Positions 35,101-44,358 of a stretch of 47,000 bases of DNA are shown in pieces. The position numbers and the translations under genes were made by a program. Within the stretch, counting starts at the first letter, position 1. Each line of letters starts with the position of its first letter. The DNA lies in assembly GCF_964340395.1 (NCBI RefSeq), contig NC_135554.1:24609592-24656591 (forward strand), given 5' to 3'. Below the pieces are notes generated by a model. The model had not been told where the DNA came from and made no database searches. It saw nothing but the letters and a program-made list of their open reading frames with translations. Origin of the DNA: Glandiceps talaboti. Lineage: Eukaryota > Hemichordata > Enteropneusta > Spengelidae.

Positions 35101-38100
35101 GGTCAATTAGCAAGTGAAACACTATAATTTTACACGTGATATGGATGCTATAAATGATTGTGGTACATATAGAAAACACTTTACTTTGGTGTTATGGGTT
35201 GTATTAGCAAATGAAACAGTATACTTTTATACTTGATATGGATGCTATAAATGATTGTGGTACACACAGAAAACGCTTTACTTTGGTGTTATGGGTTGTA
35301 ATGTACTACCAGGCGGTGTTGTGTTAACCAACAGTTCTACCATGTTCTAACACCAGTGTGGTTTATTTTCAGAACAACATAGCAGAAGTGAAGGAACTCA
35401 GACATACTCTCTTAAAACAGGAATTCATTCAGCATGTAAAGTAAGTCAAGTAAATGTTATTGTATAGATAGAGTCATACACCTGTGTACTAAACAACCCT
35501 TCAAACTTCAAACTTCAGTTGTACTTTCCCATTGTAAGTAATTACTGAAGGTTTATTCCTAAGTTTAAATTTTGACACTAATTCTGCTGTATAAATTTGC
35601 AACTTTATCATGAGATATGTGATCGCCCAAAATTGGGGCATTTATACATCTCATGACTCCCTAAACACATGGTCTCCAAAAGATGGGCTGTATCGTATGG
35701 CCTTTATTCTAAAATATGTTACCTCCCAATATTGGGGCACTACCATGTCTCTTATCCTAAAACACATGGTCTCCAAAAGATGTGCAGTTATCATATGGTC
35801 TTTATTCTAAAATATGTTACTTCCCAAATTTGAGCATTTACTGGTACCATACATCCTAAAACACATGGCTGCCTTATCAAAGTTGGACATACATATATGA
35901 TTACTTTTATGATAGCTATAAGACATTATGTAACTGGGGATTTGATATCGAAAATAAAATAAACACCAGCTGTAACAATAACTGTTCATGTTATTTCACT
36001 GTGATGAATGATTGTCATTGAAACTCGTTATTTCTCTTCCCTGACTATTAATTAATCAAGCTTGAGTTCCATAGGCAGCGTATCAAGTAAACTTTTCTGT
36101 GTTGAAAGTAGAAAAGGAGAAAGATCCGAGCCACAGTGAACATTAATTTTGGTCAAAGCAACAGTGCACGTTTTGTATGACATATGCCGTACATTAGTGA
36201 GTGAACACTGTAATCATTCTAGCGTATTAATATCAATGAGTTGAATAGGTCGTAGGCAATTTAGCATACATGTATAGTAAGTACAAAGAGATAATGATAC
36301 AGTAGATATCATACAACAATTGTCTATCTACTTCTCCTGCACTTAAAATTCTATACTTGGCTGTTCATACACAGTTGTACCAGTACATATAAGACTTACT
36401 ATAAACTATTAATTAACCATTCTCATTATAACACATGGAAAAGGTGGTGAGTCATCATTGACGGAATTCAAATTTGAATTGACTGTGGAGTTCCAGTTCT
36501 TTCATAATGTGTGTTTTCGTTTGCAATCTTATTTATGTTGTATATTATGAAATTTAATAGCACTCAAAAAATTATAATTTGCTGTTAAACAGTCAGACTG
36601 TTGATTTATACTGTTTACACACAAACATCAAGCCAGCATATGTATATATGTGTCACACTGTCCATACGGTTTACACATGAACATCAAGTCAGTGTACCGA
36701 CGTGTATTCATACTGTTTATACATGGACATCAAGTCTGTGTACATATGTGTATTCATACTGTTTGCACATGAACATCAAGTCTGTGTACATGTGTGTATA
36801 CTATTCATACTGTTTATACATGGACATCAAGACAGTGTACATGTGTGTATTCATACTGTTTACACGTGTATTCATGCTGTTTATACATGGACATCAAGTC
36901 AGTGTACATGTGTGTATTCATACTGTTTACACATGTGTATTCATGCTGTTTACACATGGACATCAAGTCAGTGTACACAGTACCATTAACAACTAGTCAA
37001 TAGGGTATTTAGATAATAAAAAGTATTGAATTCTTTAGCCAAAAATATCGACAAATAACACCTATAGGACTTCAGACTATTACAAAACTGTGAGTTTGAT
37101 TTTGTAATGTTTTCAATTTTGTCAATTCATAGGACTCTACTCGAAGGTGATCAGATTGAAGTGAGTTATTTTGCTGCAGGAATCATAGCTCATATTGCTA
37201 GTGATGATGGTCAGCAACTATGGACACAACCTCACAACCTCAGACAACAACTCCTCAAATCATTGGTAAGTTATTTTTTTTTAAATGTTGAGTGAAAGCT
37301 CGGTTTTGACTGCAACGGCATGTTAAAACTGTACTATTGTAACTGTAGTGTGATTTTTTTGATCAGACAACCACAATATGTTCACTGAAAATTGTTAAAA
37401 TACTGTACCAATAATTACACATTGTACATGTAATTGGGGATTTGATATTATCCATAAGCAGTACAGAAACAGGTTGAAATCGTGATCGCCATTGAGGGCG
37501 CTGTTTTTTGGGTGTCACTGGACCCAAAACTCATTGTGATGTAATTTATTTTGTACATGGCTTAGTACAGAAAGTATATTTACTCACGTGTGGTACAATA
37601 CTGTTCACTGTATACAATATTTAAGAGTAAGTTATTGTACCTGACAAAACATTTAAAAAAAACAAAAACATTCCCATTGCAGCTAGTGCAGCCTGAAGTT
37701 TTGTCATTTCTCATATGCAAATATGAGTCATTTTATCGGTCATAACAAATGTCTCTTAAACTAGTAAAATGTAGTTAGTAGTTTTAACATCTAGATGTAT
37801 ACAATAGTTAACACCAAATATCCTGCAGGTTGATATTTCTTAGCGTTTCCAGTCAACATGCAACGTGGTTTGCAACAACTGTGAGTCACTATCAGGCATG
37901 TTTGTTTTTGTACACATCACTGCCGACTCAAACCATGGAGGAATGAAACCTGTTACAAACAAACAACTGTATTGGATAAATAACATTTGGCACATACTAG
38001 TAATGTTGAAACAGCAGAGATTTGTATTACACACCATGGTTTGATAAAGAACAGTTTTGTGGCCTCTTTATGTGTACATGAAATTCCTGTGGAACTGAAA

Positions 38101-39374
38101 ACTTATTTGTGAGCGTAAACTATTATGTAAAGTTTAAGTTGCCATGAAAAATCTTATAATTTGATTGAATGTAATACAAGAGTCTGTACTTCCAACATGC
38201 TGTGTCATGAGTTATTAATCCAATTCAATTGTTTACTTTCCCTGTTTGTAACAGGTTCCGTTCATCCAATGTCTGATGTCTGCAGTTGTATGTGATCTTC
38301 ACCTCCAGACACATGAATGATGTCCTGTTGAATGGCAGTAATGTACAATATCTTGCAAAGTCATAATTTTATCTTCTTTTTTTTTTTTTCACTGTTGAAG
38401 AATTTGTTTTAAATTACAGGGTATTGACTGTGATCTGTGATTATATGTTGCTATGGTAACAAAACAGTATTTGTCACTTCATGTCATCACCATGGATTCA
38501 TATATCAACTGTTATACCTCCACAAGGGAATTGACATTGAGAGATAATCCGTATTTACTAAACCATTGTTTGTTTTTGTTTTATTTTCTAGCATGATGCT
38601 ATTGTGTGTTGGGCTAACCCTAAGGGTGAGATGGTAGCATACAGGTCATTCAGTCCGTTCTTCCCATTACTTGGTCCAAATGGTATTGCCGAAGTCCAGC
38701 TATGGGCTGTGTGGGCCATACAGCATGTCTGTACCAAGAATTGTAAGTTCTCCTTAAATTCCTGTTGTACTCTAAAACCCCAATGTTTGAATCCCACAGT
38801 CTTGGATTTGTTGTTGTATCAGTTGAGCATTACATAGCCTATCATAGGATCATTGTTTTGTTCATGACCAGGTTTTTCTATAGCCCTGCCATTCATTCCA
38901 AAGCTTTGAATTCTAATCTGATGTTGGCCTTTAAAATGTCTTGGACGTAAATTATATGTAAGCTCCATAACAGCTGGATAAAACAATAGGCAAAGTAAAA
39001 AATTAGTCTAAAGACTGTTAATCTGAAATGAGGTTGAAGTGCCTCTATTTGATAACAAAAATTTGCTATCATATATGCGATCCAGCAGTGAGTATAATTA
39101 AACCAACATCTGTAGATAGCTTATATTGCAATAAATAGTTGTATCTCTGTTTCTCGTTTATAATAGTTAACCTGCCATTGTTGCATCTGTTAAATTACAT
39201 TTTTTTTCTTTTCTCTCTCTCTCAGCTGTACGCTATTGTCCAATGTTAATTAAAGAGGGAGGCGTTAGTGTCTTGAAAACCCTGCTGGCAAGTAAAAGTA
39301 CCAGTGATGAAGTTAGTAAAATAGCAGATAGTATCCTGGATGTACTGAAACAGTATTTACCTGCAAACTACTAG
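15745..39374 (+). CDS. ZYG11-like (ZYG11B-type) CUL2 substrate receptor, copy B, complete
   Basis: Joined exons: 15745-15752, 22000-23035, 24737-24877, 27908-27966, 28222-28393, 29773-29931, 30479-30640, 34062-34109, 35373-35440, 37133-37265, 38592-38742, 39226-39374. They give 761 codons and TAG with all junctions GT-AG and in frame. Domains: elongin-BC box at T17-I26 ([10 protein letters not shown], fitting [APST]LxxxCxxxΦ); a CUL2-box-like FHRELSEEL at F57-L65; leucine-rich repeats about 95-335 ([29 protein letters not shown]); armadillo-like repeats from about 350 to the end. Degron-pocket equivalents W552, N553, D556, N597 and E600 sit at a constant +30 offset from the human residues as I recall them. 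The inferred role is recruiting proteins with exposed N-terminal glycine to a CUL2-elongin B/C ligase. Alignment over LCSD..LQDV and [11 protein letters not shown] favours ZYG11B over ZER1. Confidence 0.93.
15900..15907. promoter_or_regulatory. CRE-like palindrome TGACGTCA
   Basis: Full 8-bp CREB/ATF consensus, about 150 bp downstream of the copy B first exon in the CpG-richer zone. Motif match only. Confidence 0.3.
16331..16460. repeat. Dispersed repeat family R2, partial copy
   Basis: Shares GTGTGATAAT, ATAAGAGATAAAGCAAATTG, CCTGGTAATTATAAGATTAG and GGGTGTTTTAATTTAG with the fuller copies at 16510-16858 and 30761-31085. Confidence 0.75.
16510..16858. repeat. Dispersed repeat family R2, full copy with (GATC)n tail
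   Basis: Contains AGATAAGAGGAGAAGAATGG, CAAGATGTCTTTATTTAGT, AATTATATACAGCTG and CACAAAAATCAACCAGTCAA, all repeated nearly verbatim at 30761-31085. Pure GATC units occupy 16824-16843. Confidence 0.85.
18573..18830. repeat. Dispersed repeat family R1, copy 1 (partner 43338-43603)
   Basis: GATGACxTTAT, AACTTACTTT, TGCACTGTTCA(C/T)CCTTTCCCC, TTTGACTATACATGGAGAGA and AGTTTCTAGAC occur in the same order and orientation at 43338-43603, outside the gene. Confidence 0.82.
19821..19915. repeat. Dispersed repeat family R6, copy 1 (partner 25030-25125)
   Basis: Shares TATTA.TAGTGGxA, TTGCACT, AAAGCA/AAATGC, TATGCAAATGAGTG and ATC(A/G)T(T/C)CC with 25030-25125. Confidence 0.6.
19958..20260. repeat. (CATA)n microsatellite, about 300 bp
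   Basis: Almost pure tetranucleotide array with a handful of interruptions. It generates long spurious ORFs on both strands. Confidence 0.97.
20547..20562. repeat. Poly-G run
   Basis: Sixteen G in the first intron of copy B. Confidence 0.9.
22000..23035 (+). CDS. Copy B large exon: elongin-BC box and leucine-rich repeats
   Basis: 1036 nt, acceptor TTTATTTCAG, donor GTAAGG. It encodes residues 3-348 as one open block: BC box [21 protein letters not shown] (family-typical), then LRR segments such as [29 protein letters not shown] and [10 protein letters not shown]. The last codons are RQDLK. The open frame continues past the donor into the intron to 23146, but that tail is not homologous to the family. 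Confidence 0.94.
23172..23572. mobile_element. Larger member of the GACTGTCGACAG MITE family
   Basis: Ends TA-GACTGTCAACAGACGCTCGCGCC and, inverted, TA-GACTGTCGACAGTCGATCATGCC. Inner arms share GCCTTTTTTGCTACGTTTTATCTAA and CGATCCGGAGCAATACTACT. At about 400 bp it is longer than the 4639-4882 copy, with a unique middle. It lies in copy B intron 2. Confidence 0.82.
23671..23696. repeat. C-rich tract
   Basis: C runs broken by single A, copy B intron 2. Confidence 0.85.
24386..24660 (+). mobile_element. tRNA-derived SINE
   Basis: A tRNA-like head (GGTGGCCGAGCAGTC, A-box; GGGTTCAGACCC, B-box 50 nt later) resembles Leu/Ser-type tRNA. It is followed by a body with CTGGGTACTCCAGTTTCCTCC, a motif I recall from invertebrate SINEs, and a tail with TTATTATTATTG. 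The head cannot form a normal acceptor stem, so it is not a functional tRNA gene. It ends about 80 bp before copy B exon 24737. Confidence 0.75.
24737..24877 (+). CDS. Copy B coding exon (47 codons)
   Basis: Acceptor CTACTGTAG, donor [26 protein letters not shown] closely matches the human VSGEANETQIAEALKRYSER. A tRNA-derived SINE lies about 90 bp upstream in the intron. Confidence 0.93.
25030..25125. repeat. Dispersed repeat family R6, copy 2
   Basis: See the partner at 19821-19915. In copy B intron 3. Confidence 0.6.
25352..25379. repeat. Perfect 28-bp palindrome
   Basis: CATAGACCCTCCAC and its exact complement meet without a loop at CACGTG. The left half is also duplicated just upstream (CATAGACCCTCCA at 25340). 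Confidence 0.9.
25586..25606. repeat. (TA)n microsatellite
   Basis: About ten AT units, copy B intron 3. Confidence 0.9.
26746..26907. repeat. Direct duplication, 95-bp offset
   Basis: CAAGTCAGTTTG and CTTGTTACATGTAAAT / CCTGTTACATGTAAAT bracket two related segments starting at 26746 and 26841. Confidence 0.65.
27230..27800. repeat. Degenerate AT-rich minisatellite (CTAATTTGCATATTGTGATA type)
   Basis: Ten or more diverged units built on TGCTAATTTGCATATTGTGA plus TATTCTACCAG, with variable spacing of about 30-55 bp. In copy B intron 3, which is otherwise simple AT-rich sequence. Confidence 0.82.
27884..27904. repeat. (TTTG)n at the splice acceptor of copy B exon 27908-27966
   Basis: Five TTTG units run directly into TTTTCAG and so serve as the pyrimidine tract. 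Confidence 0.9.
27908..27966 (+). CDS. Copy B 59-nt coding exon
   Basis: Acceptor GTTTTCAG directly after a (TTTG)n run, donor GTACCA. It encodes [19 protein letters not shown] plus a split Ser, residues 396-415. Confidence 0.9.
28222..28393 (+). CDS. Copy B coding exon, uninterrupted equivalent of two copy A exons
   Basis: 172 nt, acceptor ACATTTCAG, donor GTAAGA. It encodes [11 protein letters not shown] through [20 protein letters not shown] and LQDV, residues 415-472, close to the human [20 protein letters not shown]. Confidence 0.93.
28711..29714. mobile_element. Non-autonomous DNA transposon, about 1 kb, ends CCGGAGTTTTCCGAAAAC
   Basis: TA-CCGGAGTTTTCCGAAAACAAGCCC at the left is mirrored exactly for 18 bases at the right (reverse complement CCGGAGTTTTCCGAAAACTAGCCC), with TA on both sides. 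A second matched block further in (GGCGATCATTTGGC / GGCGATTATTTGGC) shows arms of roughly 100 bp. The interior has no transposase I can recognise; the short ORFs are unremarkable. The TA flank suggests a Tc1/mariner-like or other TA-targeting superfamily. In copy B intron 28394-29772. Confidence 0.83.
29773..29931 (+). CDS. Copy B coding exon, armadillo-like region
   Basis: 159 nt, acceptor TTTTTGCAG, donor GTGAGT. It encodes [15 protein letters not shown] through SKPYMK, residues 473-525, including [19 protein letters not shown]. Confidence 0.93.
29932..30478. other. Intron of copy B without recognised elements
   Basis: AT-rich. The 94-codon ORF at 30094-30378 shows no familiar motif and is treated as chance. 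Confidence 0.5.
30479..30640 (+). CDS. Copy B coding exon carrying WNLTDE degron-pocket motif
   Basis: 162 nt, acceptor TCAACAG, donor GTATAT. It encodes residues 526-579 with [15 protein letters not shown]552, N553 and D556 match the human pocket residues. Confidence 0.93.
30761..31085. repeat. Dispersed repeat family R2, third copy
   Basis: Nearly verbatim match to 16510-16858 over AGATAAGAGGAGAAGAATGG through CAACCAGTCAATTGATCAAT, but lacking the GATC expansion. In copy B intron 30641-34061. Confidence 0.85.
31952..32028 (+). other. Stable 77-nt intronic hairpin (miRNA-precursor-like or short MITE)
   Basis: The 5' arm CATCATGTCAGTGCAG.. to GTCGTATCTG pairs with the 3' arm CAGATATGAC.. 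to CACTGACGTGATG over about 31 bp, with two mismatches, a few G-T pairs and a loop of about 15 nt. Either strand could be transcribed. Confidence 0.6.
32490..32785. repeat. Weak foldback element with CAATAGGCC ends
   Basis: GCAATAGGCCTTTCCAAAATTTGC near 32500 is loosely mirrored at 32740-32785 (reverse complement CACAATAGGCCATTCCAGATTGC). The arms are eroded. Confidence 0.45.
33778..33919. repeat. Long hairpin element
   Basis: GGTTATATGCCTTCGGTGCA to CCAACACG is mirrored by CGTGTTGATTGTATCCGTGC to GGCATATAACAC. Arms are about 60 bp around a short CCACTGCAAGT loop. Probably a small MITE relic. Confidence 0.75.
34062..34109 (+). CDS. Copy B 48-nt coding exon
   Basis: Acceptor TTTTTATAG, donor [22 protein letters not shown], residues 580-595, preceded by a 3.4-kb intron. 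Confidence 0.92.
34622..34730. repeat. Impure (AGAAC)n / (AAAAC)n microsatellite
   Basis: Pentanucleotide-type A/C/G-rich array in copy B intron 34110-35372. Confidence 0.88.
34853..35302. repeat. Direct-plus-inverted repeat cluster
   Basis: Three tandem units of about 66 bp (AACACTGAAGTAAAGCAC.. CATTTATAGCAT; starts 34853, 34918, 34985) are followed by two units in opposite orientation (ATGCTATAAATGATTGTG.. ACTTTACTTTGGTGTTATGG at about 35142 and 35242). The transcript could fold into alternative large stems. Confidence 0.85.
35373..35440 (+). CDS. Copy B coding exon with NNIAEV motif
   Basis: 68 nt, acceptor ATTTTCAG, donor [24 protein letters not shown] and onward, residues 596-618. N597 and E600 complete the predicted pocket. 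Confidence 0.93.
35608..35880. repeat. Minisatellite, 97-99-bp period, about 2.8 units
   Basis: The anchor ACATGG recurs at 35667, 35764 and 35863 within CTAAAACACATGG(TCTCCAAAAGATG) and TTTATTCTAAAATATGTTAC. Confidence 0.88.
36607..36978. repeat. Minisatellite, 46-bp base unit with enlarged units
   Basis: ACATCAAG recurs at 36625, 36681, 36727, 36773, 36824, 36891 and 36960 within TATTCATACTGTTTACACAT. The last two intervals grow to 67-69 bp through an internal TATTCATGCTGTTTACAC half-unit. In copy B intron 35441-37132. Confidence 0.88.
37133..37265 (+). CDS. Copy B coding exon with [13 protein letters not shown] motif
   Basis: 133 nt, acceptor AATTCATAG, donor GTAAGT. Residues 618-662. 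The motif is shared with human ZYG11B ([14 protein letters not shown]). Confidence 0.93.
37451..37700. repeat. Dispersed repeat, copy 2 (partner 638-880)
   Basis: See 638-880. In copy B intron 37266-38591. Confidence 0.6.
38592..38742 (+). CDS. Copy B coding exon with [14 protein letters not shown] motif
   Basis: 151 nt, acceptor ATTTTCTAG, donor GTAAGT. Residues 663-712 plus a split Ser. [13 protein letters not shown] matches human [13 protein letters not shown]. Confidence 0.93.
39226..39374 (+). CDS. Copy B terminal coding exon
   Basis: Acceptor TCTCTCTCAG with a strong pyrimidine tract. It encodes [17 protein letters not shown] to LPANY and TAG at 39372-39374. Confidence 0.93.
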
Positions 39375-40224
39375 TAGATAAACACATGTCGTAGTTGGAG
39401 TATAGAGCATGTCGCTGCCACCATTTTGTACAACTTGTTGTACTTGCAGATGAAGAGAGTTATGTCTATCTTCTCACTGTGTAAAGTTTGCATAACAAAC
39501 TTAGGTGGTCTTTATCAGTTGATTGACAGTAACATAAGGATGCCCGGTGCAATGTCTGTATCAAGGCACCTATGAACTTTTCCTGATGATTCTGTTTCTT
39601 ACTCAAAAGTATTGTAATCAAATTGCCACAAGTTATACCCTCCTCCTCCTGAGTACAGCAGAATTGGAGGGAGTTATTATGTCCAATGAAAATATAAACA
39701 AGTTGATTGTAGGTGGCATCAATGACAGTGCAATATGTGTTTGGCGCCCTCAACAGCCAATGGTGTAAATTAAGTTGATCGTTTGGGGTGCTGTTCATTT
39801 TAATAACAGGTCATCTTGAATTTTGTAGATTTCTTTTACAGGGTATAGGCAATATTGTACAATTGAAAATCATTCTCTCAGTCACTACTGCCACAAATAG
39901 GACTCGTCAAATAGATTTAGAGGTGCTGAACCGAATTATGTGATCAAAATTTGTGCCAACATGGAATTCTATTTAGTTGAATAGATTGTAAAATGAATTT
40001 ATTTAGATCATTCATGGTGCAAACATAAAGTAACGGCAACGTTTATTGACTGAATGCTATAAATAGATTGATAGATGTGTATGTTTTTATCATCATTCTT
40101 GTGGTCAGAGTGCCAAATAGGTTTTTAGGAACTTACAATATGCATTCAGAATGTAGAATATATTACGTTTTTCAGAGTTACTTTCTTTCCATGCAATGTG
40201 GATAAGATTTTTAAATCTAATAAA
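39375..40224 (+). other. Probable 3' UTR of copy B
   Basis: Non-coding sequence from the TAG to the first clear AATAAA at 40219-40224 (AATCTAATAAAACTAC). About 850 nt; the extent is inferred. Confidence 0.4.
40219..40224 (+). terminator. Candidate polyadenylation signal of copy B
   Basis: AATAAA, the first after the stop codon. Later hexamers exist further downstream. Confidence 0.35.
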
Positions 40225-40547
40225 ACTACAATTATATTAATTTAGGGCAATCCTTCCACGAGTACACTTTAATGTTATTCCCCAAACTTTTCTTTTACTA
40301 AGCCAGCAAATAATCGCAACGTAATGATATTGTCACTTTTCATCTTTGACTTAAATGGTTAAGGACCTCCCTTATGTCACTAACTTGTATTTTCATCACT
40401 TGAATATTTGTGAATATATACTTGTAGCATCAACATCCACTAAAAGTGTGTTGAAATTTTCTGTGGAAAAAGTTTGTTTGGAAAAACATTTCCAGCAAAA
40501 ATGTCAAACGGTGGACCAACTACTATAAACACACATTTCTATTCAAG

Positions 40548-40592
40548 CTAGGGAGTCTTTGTTCAGGATTAGAATGGGGTTAGACTCCCTAG
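40548..40592. repeat. Perfect 10-bp-arm hairpin
   Basis: CTAGGGAGTC and GACTCCCTAG separated by 25 nt. Confidence 0.75.
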
Positions 40593-42724
40593 TGTAGACC
40601 TGATTTGTATTGTCTGTCAGGGGTAGACGCTATTGTATGCATGCATGTATGTATGTCGCATTTTTCCTACAAAGAATTACCCTGGGAATAATTATGGGAT
40701 ATTTTCAAAGATTGATCTCAGACTAGTTTCACAGGTTCTACCAAGCAAAACTAACAGAGCAAAACTAGAACAAATTTGTTATAGATGTAGTTACGTGGGT
40801 TTATAACGATAGTGGTTAAGACAATATTATGTCTCTCTTTCAAAACTCTTGTCTTTTTATCAGCGTTTTCCCTTACCTAGTTGTGCTGGATGTACATGAA
40901 ACAATGCTATGTAGAACAGAAGCCTGTTTACTGTAGTCAGTGTATAAAGAACCAAGAGGAAAAATATTTACATCAGAAATACATATCACTATGCTTTGTG
41001 TAAAAAAAGAGAAGAACTACGAAACAAGATAATAAACTGTTCACAAACAGAAGTTGTTTGCAAACAGGTCAAAAAGGTACTTGAAAATGTAAAATGTTGT
41101 TAGCTTTTAGCTTTGTCATTATAGATAAAAAAAAATCAATGTTGATCTTTTCAATGATTCTGCAAAGACAGACTTTGAACTCTTGCAAAGTAAGTCCAAA
41201 TAAGAGTCATCACTGTAGCAAAGCATAGTAATTTATGATAATACTAGATTTTACTATTTGAGTGATGAGTACAAATTGTCAAACCATGTAAAACTTTTTC
41301 AAAAAAAGATTATTTTGTAAAAATAAAAGTTAAGATGCCTAGAACTCTTAATGGTATTATATTGATGTATGATTACCTTGTCATATTTAGATTATCTGCT
41401 TGAATATTTAGGAATTTTGAAAAAAAGCCAAAATGTGAGAATTCTGACTCAGAATTGTATACATTACCAGTATCACTAATACTCAGCCTGTTCATGTACT
41501 ACTGTCAAAATGCACAAAAATGTTTGGTTTTTTTGCAATAATATTTTAGGGTATTAAGAATTTGCCCAACCATCTACAATACACCATATTCCAGTTACCA
41601 GAGATATAAAAGATTTCATGATTTGACCACTAGGAGTGCTGTTCACAAGCCATTTTGGAACTAGAAATTGGGGCCAGAATAGCCGAGTGTTGGAGCATAG
41701 AGACAGAAGACATAAAGTTACCACTCATTTTTCATATTTCCATTCTTGCTGTTCTATTTTATTAGCATCTATCACTAAACAAACCATGCCTGACCACTAC
41801 TGTACTGTTCTTTTACGAACGCATGGAGTTCTTTTTACAGACATCTTGTTCACAACATTGTGCATTGCAATACGATGATCAACTACCATGACCAAATTTT
41901 AGCCCTTACTTTGCCAAATCTGGGGCCCACTTGTTACCAGGAAATGGTCATAACATTGGTAACCGGAATATGAGGTATTCTCCTTTATGATAGTTCATCA
42001 GTGTAATTAGAGATGGTGGTAAACCAACATAGGATTATACATGTATATAAGTATGTGAGACTTTCAGAAAGGATAGTATACATTTGAGATTTGAAATAAT
42101 ATAAAGTTTGCAAGTTTGAATAGAACTACATGTAGTACTAGAGTTGTATTTGTATTTCTTCATTACATTTGTCGTGATGGTGTAGATGAAATCATATACC
42201 AACTAACCCTGGTATTAAGACAAGTGCTTGCAAATAGATTTCCTTATAGTTAGTCTTGTGGTTTCAATATGCCTTGCACAGATTACAAAATGTCAATCCT
42301 TACAGAAAGTGTTTCCTTTTTAGTGTAAAAGATTATGTCCATCTGTTGAAAAAACATTAGAGAAATACAACATGAATACCTTTAGAGACAATTTGAGAAT
42401 ACACAGGTTAGGATTTTGAACATCAGATCAACCATAAAGAAAACTTATCCGTAAAAAACTTTTAAATTAGTGAAAAGTCTTACAGTTATAGGAAAAACTA
42501 AAGCCACTTAAGGAGTTATTAAAAAAACATTTTTTTCACTATCATTTACATGCCAGATCTGTTTATTTTCTTCTTCAGCAATTGTTCATTGCAATGCAGT
42601 TAGAAAATATAGGACACCACAATGGATTCCTTATTTACTTCTTACATTTTATTGTTTATATGACAGCGGACACCCAGCTTTTAGCAGAGTAGACACAAAC
42701 TAAAATTTAAGTTGTTGATAAAAG

Positions 42725-42935
42725 CAGTTTAATTGTACTCACAGGAGGATAGCAATTCTGATGACATCCGTGATCTTACAGTGTACATTTTAGGACCTTT
42801 CAGTGTTCATACTATCTTGATTACAGAATGATAATATCCACACAACAAAGGCACTGTTATCACCCACTTATGTAGTCTACCACATCGAAAAAGTATATTT
42901 TTAGTTTGTGTCTATTTGAGCATGGAGGTATAAGG
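42725..42935. repeat. Inverted fragment of the 9085-9420 foldback family
   Basis: The reverse complement shares TCTATTTG/TCTATCTT-AGTTTGTGTCT, GTCTACCACAT, CACAACA and ACAGTGTACATTTTAG with 9085-9420. Confidence 0.65.
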
Positions 42936-43337
42936 GGGAGACCTTTATACTTCCATGATTTGAGTAAGCTGAAAGCTTGGTTTGCACAGTAGTGTGTGTA
43001 TGTGTGCGCGGCTGCTCTACAACTTTACGAGTCATTCTGCCTTCAATCAACTGCCTGATTTTCTTGATGAATATTTGTTTGTATAAGATTCTTTTTTTTT
43101 TAAAAATATTATTTAAATTTTAGTATTCTTTGCTGTGAATTAAGAGGTTTTTGTGCTGTGAAGGATTTGCAGGATATGTATTGTTCTTGTTAATCAGTGG
43201 TCTAGAAACTATACATATCGGCTCATTTTCTACGATCTCTCTCTCGACAGTATAGTCAAATGGCTTTCTTTAGCACAACATTCCATTCTTACTACCAACA
43301 GTGACAGTTTGAATATATTTGAACGTTGATATAAATG

Positions 43338-43603
43338 TGATGACATTATCGCTTTGCCACTTAACTTACTTTTAAGACTGGAGGTGAGTTTGTAGTTAAC
43401 TGAACAAAGTAACCAAGTACAATGTACAACCAACCGCCTGTCAGTGTGCGATCGATTACTACTGTACTGAAATGCACTGTTCATCCTTTCCCCAGCAGGA
43501 GATTTAACTATAGTTTAGGTTGAATTTGTCCATTTGACTATACATGGAGAGATAGAAAACGAGCCCACATGTACAGTTTCTAGACAAGGTATTCAGCTAT
43601 TTG
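43338..43603. repeat. Dispersed repeat family R1, copy 2
   Basis: See 18573-18830. Confidence 0.82.
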
Positions 43604-44265
43604 AAAAAGGTATTGCAAACAAATTGAATTAGCAAGTAAAATAAGTCTTCGTGTAAACCAATGAAAATCTAAATTGTTTTAAATACAAATCTATGGTGGT
43701 AGAAAATCAAAATCCGCTCAAATATAAGTTGAAATTCCTATGCATTGGTATGCTACAGGAGAAAATGATGTAATAAATTTGTATTATTCCTTCTTTATTC
43801 ACAGCCAGGAAGAGCACTTTCTAGACTTACAATTTCATTGATTTGAGTTCTATATTACTACATTTTACAAACTTTTTCCATGTAAATTTGTAATAATATG
43901 AATTTTCTAAACTAGAAGCAGTGCGAAAGAAAAAAAACTTGAAAATAAAACCTTTTAACCTTCATTATTATTTATGCGTTTTATCATTTTGATATAGTAT
44001 TTTAATTTGTGGCTATATTTATTTGTCTATATAATTATATATGTTGTATTTCAATTTCTAAGCTTGAATATGAAGTCTACACAGAATTCAGAATTGGATA
44101 AAAATGTGATATTCCAGTTCTACATTGTTATAACGACAAATAATTAGTGTAATACAATATTTTGGATTTAGATGACATTTATATATATTGGTTAAAAATT
44201 TGTCAAAACAGCATTTAAATGTAAGATCTTATACTGTGCGCTAATATTGCTGAACAGAGTGTATT

Positions 44266-44358
44266 CCATATTTAGACATGATGTGGCCATATTTGGACAT
44301 AATCCATATTTGGACAACATGTTTATATTTGGACACAGAGTGACCTTATTTGGACATT
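44266..44358. repeat. Short tandem array of CCATATTTGGACAT-like units
   Basis: Five imperfect units of 17-22 bp. Confidence 0.85.

Noticed and set aside
42918-42956. Short hairpin CATGGAGGTATAAGG / CCTTTATACTTCCATG
   Set aside because: Imperfect and short; partly inside the R7 fragment, so not reported separately.
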